DNA of 64,000 bases from an uncultured SAR86 cluster bacterium (lineage in GTDB: Bacteria; Pseudomonadota; Gammaproteobacteria; Magnimaribacterales; AG-339-G14): contig CACPDB010000001.1 of the NCBI GenBank assembly GCA_902632605.1, positions 182,693-246,692 of the forward strand, given 5' to 3'. Under the pieces are notes generated by a model. It did no database searches. It was not told where the DNA came from and saw only the letters and a program-made list of their open reading frames with translations. The position numbers and the translations under genes are program-made. Positions 9,130-18,900 of the stretch are shown here, in pieces (positions within the stretch are counted from its first letter, which is position 1; every line of letters begins with the position of its first letter).

Positions 9130-10213
9130 AGCCTTGAATTTCGGCTGCTTCTTCGCGAATCAATTCCGGACCGCCTAAAAGCTGACGGTTTAGACCAATT
9201 CTCTTGAACCAGTAATGCAGTCCTAAAAGATCGGTAAAGCCCATACCACCATGCACTTCGGTGGCTTTTTTGGAAACCATTTTTGCGACTTCAGAAATAT
9301 GCGATTTTGCTTGACAAGCTTGCAGACGAGCTTCATCTGGCTCGTGATCGAAAGAATGCGCTGCCTGCCACAGCATGGCATAACAAGGCTCCAAGTCTGA
9401 AGCCATTTCAGCACACATATGTTTCACTGCCTGAAATGAGCCAATTACTCGATTGAATTGTTTTCGTTCTTTAGCATAAGAAACTGCTTTTTCGATCATA
9501 GTCTCAGAAGCACCTAAGCTATCTGCAGCAAAAATTATTCGTCCAGCATCTAAGACTTTTTTTGCAATCTCAGGATTGTTTTCTGAACCAGGTAAGACTT
9601 CAGCAGCTACGTTTTTTAAATTTAATTCCAAATAGGATCTGGTTTTATCAACGGAGGTAAGCTTGGTGATTTCAAGACCTTTATCTTTTGGATCTACCAA
9701 AAACAAAACACCTCCTTTATTGGATAGCAGAAAATAATCTGCTTCATCACCATCGATGACAAACAAAGCTTTTCCGTTTGCCTTACCACTTGCCAAATCA
9801 ATTCCTGCATCCTCTCTAGCTGCTACATACTCACTCAAACCTACTCCAAATTTAGTTTCATTGGACACGATTTGTGGCAAGTATTTAGCTTTTTGCTCAT
9901 CAGAACCTGCTAGGTTAATTGCAATTGGTGCCATCACATAAGCACCCGCAAACGGAATAGGTCCTACTCCAGAACCCAAACCTTGTGCTACTGCAACAGC
10001 GGATAATAGGCCTGCTCCCAAACCACCATGTTCTTCAGGAACTAAAAGAGCATTAATACCTAAATTAATAAGTCCACTATAGATTTCTTTTGCTAATGCC
10101 TCATCTTCGCCGTTGGCAATTTTTCTGATTTCATCAACAGTTACATTGTCAGCTAAAAACTTTTTAACGTAATCTTGAAATTGTTCTTGTTCTTCTGATA
10201 ATCCAAAAAACAT
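9119..10213 (-). CDS. Acyl-CoA dehydrogenase, small-subunit type
   Basis: The 364-residue ACAD has an N-terminal helical domain (FGLSEEQEQFQDYVKKFL), a beta domain, and the C-terminal helical domain with RKQFNRVIGSFQAVKH and the VHGGMGFTDLLGLHYWFKR segment. At the place of the usual catalytic Glu (YEGT in medium-chain ACADs) it has GGPELI, so it probably lacks an active base of its own. This pattern fits heteromeric alpha2beta2 acyl-CoA dehydrogenases such as those of steroid side-chain degradation or the pimeloyl-CoA type. Its ATG overlaps the TAA of the upstream ACAD by one base, so the two should be translationally coupled. Confidence 0.88.
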   Translation of the reverse strand: MFFGLSEEQEQFQDYVKKFLADNVTVDEIRKIANGEDEALAKEIYSGLINLGINALLVPEEHGGLGAGLLSAVAVAQGLGSGVGPIPFAGAYVMAPIAINLAGSDEQKAKYLPQIVSNETKFGVGLSEYVAAREDAGIDLASGKANGKALFVIDGDEADYFLLSNKGGVLFLVDPKDKGLEITKLTSVDKTRSYLELNLKNVAAEVLPGSENNPEIAKKVLDAGRIIFAADSLGASETMIEKAVSYAKERKQFNRVIGSFQAVKHMCAEMASDLEPCYAMLWQAAHSFDHEPDEARLQACQAKSHISEVAKMVSKKATEVHGGMGFTDLLGLHYWFKRIGLNRQLLGGPELIREEAAEIQGFNQ

Positions 10214-11460
10214 TACGAAGCCTCCGTGATCTTGGGTTCTTTAGGCATTCCCAAACCGCGTTCGGAAATGATATTTTTTTGAATTTGATTTGTTCCACCA
10301 CCAATAATCAGACCAAGGAAATACATATAAGTGAATTGGAAAGAACCGTCTTCTTTTAAATAAGGACTATCTTCGTATAAAGTACCAATTTCTCCGAGCA
10401 CATCAATTGCGAGGCCTTCAAGTTCATGACGCAACTCAGTTCCGACTAATTTTTGAATCATGCCACCCAGTTTTACATTTTGTCCTGGATTAATTTTTGA
10501 GGAGAGCAACCTCAAGGAATGAGCTTGACTTGCCATGACTTTTCCTTGAACTTGCATCAAGCGATCACGATAAGAAGGAATGTCTATCAAGCGCCTACCA
10601 TCAATGGTTTGTTCTTTCATCATGTTGATTAAAGTATTTAGTCTATTCATGGTGGCATTAGGATCGGCCAAGGAACCACGTTCGTGACCTAAAACTGAAT
10701 TGGCAACTGACCAACCTTCACCGCGTTTGGCTACGATATTTTCTTCCGGGACGGTGACGTCATCAAAGAAAACTTCATTGAAGCCAGCCTTCAGTGTCAT
10801 ATCCACTAAAGGTCTAATTTCAATACCAGGAGTATCCATCGGAATTAAAATGAAACTGATACCGGAATGCTTAGGCGCTTGCGGCTCGGTTCTTACTAGA
10901 CAAAACATCATTTGCGAGTATTGTGCGGTACTGGTCCAAATTTTTTGACCGTTGATTACCCAATTCCCATCAATCAGTTCACCTTTGGTTTGTAGACTTG
11001 CTAAGTCACTTCCGGCATTGGGTTCTGAATAACCCTGACACCAAATCATCTCACCATGCAAAGTAGGGCGGATGTATTTTTGTTTTTGTTCTTCGCTACC
11101 CCATTCAAGTAAGGTTGGTACCAACATATCAATACCTTGACCACCCATTCCTCCCGGCACTTTAGCTTTGGAAAATTCAGTCGCAATGATTCTACTTTTG
11201 ATAATGTCGGTTTCGCCACCATATCCACCATATTCTTTAGGAATTGCTCTAGCGATGTAGCCTTTTTCAATTAAAATTTGTTGCCACTCAGAACGAGTAA
11301 CCTCTTTTTTTGATTTTTTAGTCGCTGAAGAACCGCTCAAAGCATCTGACATATTGTTGTCGTTGCTCTCGCTCTTGAAAGAGACACCTTGATATTCCTT
11401 ACAAAAGGCTTGTACCTCCTTGTGAAAATCTTCGTATTCTGCACCATAGTTTAAATCCAT
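10213..11460 (-). CDS. Acyl-CoA dehydrogenase, large-subunit type
   Basis: The 415-residue ACAD shows WCQGYSEPNAGSDLASLQT (FAD/substrate contacts), GQKIWTSTAQ and a C-terminal GGGTNQIQKNIISERGLGMP. The Glu of the classical YEGT motif is replaced by Gly; the Glu in GHERG near residue 254 is a candidate alternative base as in other FadE-type subunits. A Ser/Lys-rich insertion lies at about 25-55. It heads an operon with the smaller ACAD (one-base overlap), suggesting a heterotetramer oxidising a bulky acyl-CoA. The actual substrate is unknown. It is divergent from the membrane-anchored protein at 11587, and inverted repeats lie in the shared upstream region. Confidence 0.9.
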   Translation of the reverse strand: MDLNYGAEYEDFHKEVQAFCKEYQGVSFKSESNDNNMSDALSGSSATKKSKKEVTRSEWQQILIEKGYIARAIPKEYGGYGGETDIIKSRIIATEFSKAKVPGGMGGQGIDMLVPTLLEWGSEEQKQKYIRPTLHGEMIWCQGYSEPNAGSDLASLQTKGELIDGNWVINGQKIWTSTAQYSQMMFCLVRTEPQAPKHSGISFILIPMDTPGIEIRPLVDMTLKAGFNEVFFDDVTVPEENIVAKRGEGWSVANSVLGHERGSLADPNATMNRLNTLINMMKEQTIDGRRLIDIPSYRDRLMQVQGKVMASQAHSLRLLSSKINPGQNVKLGGMIQKLVGTELRHELEGLAIDVLGEIGTLYEDSPYLKEDGSFQFTYMYFLGLIIGGGTNQIQKNIISERGLGMPKEPKITEAS

Positions 11461-11485
11461 TTGTTTCTCCTTATTTTTGATGAAT

Positions 11486-11558
11486 GGCGTTTAAATATTC
11501 TAAGGCTAAAAAACACAAACGCCAACCAGAGAGTAGGGGAAAAGTATTGTTGGCGCTT
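11486..11558. promoter_or_regulatory. Inverted repeats in the divergent region upstream of the ACAD operon
   Basis: GGCGTTT (11486-11492) is the complement of AAACGCC (11517-11523). The overlapping CGCCAAC (11520-11526) is the complement of GTTGGCG (11549-11555). The three elements could form alternative hairpins or serve as a repeated operator between the two divergent genes. No regulator is assigned. Confidence 0.4.
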
Positions 11559-11586
11559 GGAATGCAAACTGGCTAAAATCAAAAAA

Positions 11587-12267
11587 ATGACTCGTTTGTT
11601 TCTTATATTCATTACTTCTTTGTTGGTTGTTTTGATAGCGCGCTATGGAACTTACTCACCGCTGCCAGGTGAGGTTTTTGATGATTGCGAGTCTCCAGTT
11701 ATTGAAAATAAACTCCTAGGTCTTTGGGAATTGAATCGTATTGATAATTATGAGGCTTTTCATGAGGGACTAGCTGAAAACTTAGGATTTTTAAGTTATT
11801 TGGAAGTGTTTGCCTATCCATTCGTTTTGGAGCGCAGTCAACTTTACCGTATTGAGCAGTGTGGTTCCAAACTAGCGCTTTCAGTAAATTATTTGAGAAC
11901 TTGGCTCGTCGCAACAGCAGAAATTGAAGAACCAAATATTCAAGTTGAAATGAAAGATTTTGCAACGGAACTGAAAGAAACTCTTGAAGAAACTTTTGAA
12001 GAAGTCCTAACGGATGTCAAGGATGCGCTTGCCATTGAAGCAAAACCAAAGATAAATAAAAATTTAGAATTTTTACGAAAGTCTAATAATTTAGATCTTG
12101 TTGCAGAATTGAATTTCTCAGAGGATGCAATCACTCTCTATGGCACCCTCAATGGCAAGAACTACAAAGAAAAAATTTATTATGATGCCGGTGAGCTGGT
12201 AAGGGAAATTGCTTTTGTTGATTCTACTTTGGGTTCGACTGACTTTATTTATCGACGTTATCCGTAA
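11587..12267 (+). CDS. Membrane-anchored protein of unknown function
   Basis: I do not recognise this 226-residue protein. From ATG 11587 it starts with an uncleaved-signal-like hydrophobic segment (residues 3-19, MTRLFLIFITSLLVVLIA) followed by a predicted periplasmic part. That part contains LGLWELNRIDNY, reminiscent of small lipocalin-like or META-type beta proteins, and a Glu-rich helical segment near 115-145. The open frame extends to 11461, but that extension has no hydrophobic start and would bury the signal, so I reject it. No clear ribosome site precedes 11587. Its last 23 bases overlap the convergent TetR gene. Confidence 0.65.
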   Translation: MTRLFLIFITSLLVVLIARYGTYSPLPGEVFDDCESPVIENKLLGLWELNRIDNYEAFHEGLAENLGFLSYLEVFAYPFVLERSQLYRIEQCGSKLALSVNYLRTWLVATAEIEEPNIQVEMKDFATELKETLEETFEEVLTDVKDALAIEAKPKINKNLEFLRKSNNLDLVAELNFSEDAITLYGTLNGKNYKEKIYYDAGELVREIAFVDSTLGSTDFIYRRYP

Positions 12268-12880
12268 TCTCCCAAGGGTGAGTTTCTTGTAGGATACGTT
12301 CTATTACTTTATCCCTTTGCTCATTGGGTATATCGACTACAACAATATTTTTAGCTAATTTTTCAAAAGCTTCTTTTTCCGATAAATCGCCGTCGACTAT
12401 TTGTTGAATTGCACCCATTGCTGCCCATTGCACATAATGGCGCGAAAGACGAAAGTCCATTAGATCCTCAATATCGGTATTTTTAATTTGTTTGGCTTTT
12501 ACAGCATTCAGAAAGGTATTTTCCATGTTTGGCTGAGTTATTTCTTTAAAGACTTGAACAACCATTTGGATATCGTCTAGTAACCAGTTAATTGAAGGGG
12601 AATTAGACAACAAATTCAAAGCTCTTAGTAAGGCCAAATAAATGATATACACATAATCTTTTTCGTTTATCACATTGAGTTTGAAGTCTATCAACATGTC
12701 TTTTACGGTTTTGCTCAAAGCTTCAAATTGAATGTCTTCAATGCTATCAAAGTGGTTGTAAAAAGTTCCATAACCTACATCGGCTATTTTAATGAGTTTT
12801 TTGACACTCATTTTCGCTTTACCTTCAGAATTTAAGTAGGTAATTGCGGCATCAACTAACTTTGCTTTGGTTTTACTCAT
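12245..12880 (-). CDS. TetR/AcrR family transcriptional regulator
   Basis: The 211-residue protein has the TetR DNA-binding helix-turn-helix at about 22-45 (KMSVKKLIKIADVGYGTFYNHFDSI) and a helical ligand-binding C-terminus. The ATG at 12880 gives a conventional start; an in-frame GTG at 12889 is possible. It is divergent from the first giant surface protein with about 60 bases between the starts, so it may autoregulate and control that gene. The ACAD operon is another possible target. The ligand is unknown. A small ACAC-A-GTGT element at about 12887-12895 sits at the start region. Confidence 0.88.
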   Translation of the reverse strand: MSKTKAKLVDAAITYLNSEGKAKMSVKKLIKIADVGYGTFYNHFDSIEDIQFEALSKTVKDMLIDFKLNVINEKDYVYIIYLALLRALNLLSNSPSINWLLDDIQMVVQVFKEITQPNMENTFLNAVKAKQIKNTDIEDLMDFRLSRHYVQWAAMGAIQQIVDGDLSEKEAFEKLAKNIVVVDIPNEQRDKVIERILQETHPWEITDNVDK

Positions 12881-12940
12881 TTCTGACACAGTGTACAGAA
12901 AATATGACAGACATCACAGATTTTGCTTAAATAGCTACAT

Positions 12941-15900
12941 ATGAAGATAAAAATTAAATTTTTATCTCATCAAAGTACCAAAAACATCTTTATAAAACTT
13001 TTTGTCACCTTGGTGGGATTGTCTGCGGGACTCTTAGCCTATACCCAAGAGGAGATAGGTGTAGCTGCTGCAGTAAACACTACGACAACTGATAACTTTT
13101 ACGATCCTTCGGGGATGTTCGCTGAACGTCGTCTGGTTGATGAGGGTTATAAGATCATCCAAAACCGAACCATTGAAACCGATGAGAAAGGTAAGGCGCA
13201 AATGATTCTTATCGATGGAACTGCATTTACCATAGGTCCAAATTCCAAAGTTATTTTGGATAAATTTGTTTACAACCCTGAAACCAACGATGGTTTTCTA
13301 GAAATGCAAGCAACTGGCCTTTTAAGATTAGTCGGAGGAAAGGTCACCAAGAAAAATGCTGCAACCATTAATACCAGCGTTGCCACAGTTGGTATTCGAG
13401 GCGGTATTGTTATTGTTGATTCCGATGCTGAAACAACCTCAGCTGCTTTTGTCTATGGCCAGGAAATGGAAGTCATTCCATTAAACAACCAAGACGGGAG
13501 AACTCTTTTAACCGAAGATGGTTTTGTTGTTGAAGTAAATGACCCCTATGACGATATTGATACTCCTGAACTTTTAACTGCTGAAGCTTTAGCTAGTTAT
13601 TCGGCAAGTCTTGAAGGAAGTGAGGAAGAAGAAGAGGAATCAGAAAGCGAATCGGAAGACGAATCTGAAGAAGAGGAAGAAGAATCAGAAGAAGAGTCAG
13701 AAGAATCAGAAGAAGAGCCAGAAGAATCAGAAGAAGAATCAGAAGAAGAGTCAGAAGAGTCAGAAGAATCAGAAGAAGAGTCAGAAGAGTCAGAAGAAGA
13801 ATCTACAGAAGAAGAATCTACAGAAGAAGAATCTACAGAAGAAGAATCTACAGAAGAAGAATCTGCAGAAGAACAAAGTGAAGATTCTGGAGATGGCGAG
13901 TCAAGCGATGGTGATTCTGAAAGCGAATCATCAGATGAACAAGCACCCGCTGAAGATTCAGGATCTGATGATAGCGCTCAAGAGGATACTCCAGATTCTG
14001 AAAAATCAGAAGATGGTCCTGCTTTAGAAAAGGAAGAAGGTGAAACCGAACAACCTAGAAGTTCAGACACAACTTCAAGCGATGAAAGCACTACGCCGAT
14101 CGAAACTGAGGATGATAAACCTGCAGCTGATTCAGAAACACCTGATGTTGATAGACAAGAAGGTAGTGGTGAAGTTGATTTAAATAATGAGTTTAGTGAA
14201 GTATCGGAAAAAGAAGAGCCGGAAATTGTAATCGATGAAGACTCTCTTTTAACAGATTCAGGTATTTCAGATAATAGTTCCAATGTAGCTCCTGACCAAC
14301 TGACTACTTCTGATGATATTGGAGGTGAATTGGGAGCTAGCGATTTATTTGAAGTTGAACAAGAAGAAGAGGAGCCGGCAGAAGAGACTGCCGATGAGGT
14401 TCAAGACACCACTTCAGAAACTGTGCAACAAGAAGCTATTGAAGAAAAAATGTCAGCTAACGTATCTGTCCGAGCGGATTCATTTATTGAAAGTTCTCCA
14501 AAAAATACTTTAGTAGCTACTACTGCAGTTGAAGGACAAGGCATGACTTATGCTTTGGAAGATGACTTTGGAGTGTTTAAGGTAAATCGCCGAGGAAAAA
14601 TCAAAACCAAAGATTTCTTAGACTTTGAAACCAATGAAAAATATGATTTGGTGCTCTTGGTCACTAATAAGAGGGGTGAAACCATAAGAGTTCCTTTCAC
14701 GATCAATATAGCCGATGTTTCTGAATTGTCTGCTACATCGTCGGTTAGAGCAACAAATTATCATGAAGGAACAACTTCTGTTAATACGATTGTTGCAGAC
14801 ATTAATCCTGTCTCAGATGAGACGCCAAGTTATGAAATCACTGGTGAAGGTAAAGAGTATTTCCGAATCAACAAAAATGGAAAAATTAAACTGGACAAAG
14901 CTTTTGATTCCACTGACCGTAAAGTATTCAATTTAGTGGTAAAAGTTACTGCTGGAACAGAAACCGTTGATGTACCTTTAAAAATTGACGTTCTAGAAAA
15001 TATTGCACCTGATTTTACTACCGCCTGTCAAAGTTCTTGTTCTTTAGCTGAATCAGCAGCTACCGGAACAGTTGTGATAAATTCCTCCAGAACCGATACC
15101 GATATAGATGATCTGACTTATTCCTTGGAAAACAATTTCGGTAACAAATTTGCCATCAACCAAGACACCGGACAGGTAACTTTAAATAGCGCTTTGGATT
15201 ATGAGTCTACCAATTCATATACTCTAAATGTCATCGCTACCGATTCAAAAGGAATCACCAAGAACCGAAGTTCAACCTTTAATGTCACAGATGTAGCAGT
15301 GGGCTATAGCGGTACTTTGGCATCAGCCAGTAAGGCAGAAAACATCGCCACTGGCACAGTGATTTTGAATTCTTCTCTAAGCGGAAGTTTTAGCAATCCA
15401 ACTTATTCGCTATCAGGCGGTAATAATAAATTCGCTATAAATTCATCTACAGGACAGGTGACATTAGCTAATGCTTTAGATTATGAAACGGCAACTTCTC
15501 ATAGCTTTACGGTTACCGCTCAAGCAGGAGGCGAAACACAAAGTCAGAACTTTACTTTAAACGTATCTGATATCAACTTGGGTTTCAGCGGGAGCCTTGC
15601 TTCTGCTAGTAAAGCCGAAAACGTTGCTACCGGAACAGTAATTTTAAATTCTACGGTATCAAATTTTTCCAATCCAACTTATTCGCTATCAGGCGGTAAT
15701 AATAAATTCGCTATAAATTCATCTACAGGACAGGTGACATTAGCTAATGCTTTAGATTATGAAACGGCAACTTCTCATACTTTTACCGTGACTGCTGCAG
15801 CTGGAGGCGAAACACAAAGTCAGAACTTTACTTTAAACGTCGATAACATTACTTATACTGTTTCAGCTCCAGCTTCAACTACCAGCAGTTTTGTGAAAAA

Positions 15901-18900
15901 AGGGGAATTTTATAGAACCGGCTCCGCCAATTTCACTTATTTGATAGATGAAGATATTACGAGCAAAGGAGCTTCAGATAGGGTTATTGGTGATTTTTCA
16001 ACTGGCGTTGCGGGTACAACCTATAGTTTAGGCGGAACAAATCAAACTTATTTCAGTATAGATTCTTCAGGTATTTTGAGGATTGACGATTGTATGATGT
16101 GTGAAGCCACCATCAGAGTTAATGAAGAAGCAACCGGATCTAATCCGACCGTACCTGCACAAAATTTCATTTTAGATTTGGAAGTCATAGCCTCTATTCC
16201 AGGTGAAGGCAACGTAAGTAGCGGGAACTTTACATTAAAAGGTAAGAATGTTGAGGCCAACGAAAATCTGGTGATGAAATTTGCCAGTGGTTACAGCAGT
16301 AAGACTCACAATTTTCAGGGAGCTAATCCGTTTACTGCAATAGCTACTCGTAATTCCAGTGGAACTGGTGGCTTAAACAACGCAGTAGTCACTGAATCGG
16401 TTTTAACGGTAGCCGATCGAGTTAGCAGTCCGCATATAGCCTCAGCCAACGATGAGTTTTATACGCGCTATGGTCAAAATGGTGGTAAATCTTATTATCG
16501 AACTAGCACAAGATCTAACGGCGATAACGAACACGGTACCGAAATTTTGGATTTTGAATATTGGTTCCCAATTGATTCCAATGCCCACTCTGGAAACGTC
16601 ACTGCTCGACAGTATGCTCCTATGTCCGATTTAGCTGCTGCTTGGGATGACCGAAGACCCACTAGAGAAGAGGCTAAATATGCTTGCTTGGACTCCGGAC
16701 AAGGTTGTGGTGGTGGGACCACCGAAGTCGACATAAATGGAAATTGGACTTCTACCACAGAAGGTTCCAATTTTTCTGGTTATACAGTCACACAAAGAAA
16801 TTTTAGCCGATCTGTGGATAATCTTTTGAATGCCAACGCGAATGGTTCGTCCACAGGAAACGGAACAGGAACCAATACTCTTTTGGGTGAGTACAATCAA
16901 GGCTTTGGTGGGACTAACAATAATTACGTTTCAGAATTTGAAATCGTGGCTCTACCTGAAACTTTTAAGTATTTTGGCCAATCTTTTTCTCACATTTATG
17001 TAAATGAAAATGGATTTTTAACTTTCGGTAATGGTGGCGCTAATTCTAATAAACCATGGCACCAAGTAAATCTTTCGCAAGCGCCAGCTGCGCATAACGG
17101 TGGTGGTAGGCCTTTGATGTATTTGCATGAGTCGGGTTCCTATACCGCTATTAACGGCAACGGCAATACTTTTCCCGATGGCTATCAACTACCTGACGTT
17201 TATGGAAAACCTGGAACAACCCATGCAGATAATCTGGATAACACGATCTTTGCTCTCTGGAATGACTACTATACAGATAGTGTCAACAATAATTGGTCAA
17301 TACGTCAATTATGGAATAGTACGACAAAAATCCTTACCATTGGTTGGTACAACATCAGAAGTTATAGCCAGTCGAATAATAATGCGGAAGCCAACTTCGA
17401 AGTCCAGTTAGATTTCAATGACGACTCTTTCCGAATCGTTCATGGAGATTTTGGAAATAGTTTCCCGCATCAATCAGCAAATAATGCATTTGTTGGTATT
17501 TCTAAAGACGTCTCTTGTGCAACAAATGGTGAAGACATTTCCATGTGTGAGGGAAAAGATTACATCCAGCTTTATTTTCACGATAACCATTTTGGCAAAT
17601 ATGAAAGCCCATCGCCTCAATATGATACTTTTCAAAATCCGGATGGAAATAATACGCCCAGTAGCATCGACCATATGTGGAACTCCTATTTTACCAATTC
17701 TCAAACTGTTAATGGGACAAAATATTGTTATTCCACTGACTTAAACTTAAGTTCAACCTCTTGTGCCAGCTCTTATAATCAAAATCAAGCCAAGGCTGGT
17801 ACTCATTTTAGTTTTGTTCCTCAAGGTACGGGCGGAGTAAAAAATGTTCTTCTGCCTTCGGACATTAAACAATCTTATCGTTCCGGTCGGATGGCAGAAT
17901 TCATGTGGATGCATTTGGATAAAGATCCAACCACTTTGGTTTACACGCCGCCAGCAAACAATGCAACCGGTTTTGATGCTGCAGGACCCAATTCTCGAGA
18001 CGGCGTAACCGGTGGCTCGCTGAGTGCAGGAAGTGCAATCACGCATACCACGGCACTTGATGAGATTGTCATTGCAGGGGAGGTTTACGCCAACAGAAAG
18101 CTAGAAAGTTTCTTAGGCAATGCCAAGAAGGTAGTTGCCTACGCACCCATTCCTTTGTTGCACACCAACAAATACGAATTGCCACAACTTACAACAAATC
18201 ACAGCTATGGTCCTTGGTACGATGATCGATACAAACGTGTCCACACCATTATGCCGCCCTTTATTTCCACCGATTATATGGAAAGCAAAGACAACGGTAC
18301 GGATGCCAATTTTGATTTCCACCAATTGAACGATAACAGTTATTTCAAAGGCAACATCCACGGTATTGTCTACAATACCATTGGTTCCACTTTTAATAAT
18401 CAGATTTGTTGCCACAATTGGCAAAACGAAAGTCGCCTTGACAGCATGTACGGTTATGCGGCTAAGGTATTGGATCACAATACGCATGTTTCCTCAGAAC
18501 GTTTTGGCGATTTAGCCAATAATGCTGATTTCGTGCCTATAGGACAGTCGCTTTGGTATCAAGTTTTCAACCCAACGGGTAGAGGCGTGGGACTTTTTGC
18601 TCAGCTCAATTGGAGTTGTGGGCAAGGCGGTGATAACCCCAATGCTTGTCACCATGGCATGCATGGCACAGAAACAACGGTTGCTCCGCACCATTCTCAA
18701 CAAAGTTTGTTTTCCGTCTTGATTGTAGACTCCGGTGACAAATCGAATTTTGCCAAGACTAATAACCCAGCAGGTTATTCGGCAGCATCCACTGGAACAG
18801 TCGTTGATGGTTCGCATTATTGGAGTTACAAACGTCGAGACGGAAGGACTGCGACAACCGATGGCGAATATGCGGGTGCAGAAAAAGCACCACAAATTGC

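Noticed and set aside
13611-14027. 138-codon Lys-rich plus-strand frame inside giant gene 1
   Set aside because: Frame-shifted reading of the Glu/Ser repeat; translation is only Lys/Asn/Gln repeats and the real frame continues through it.
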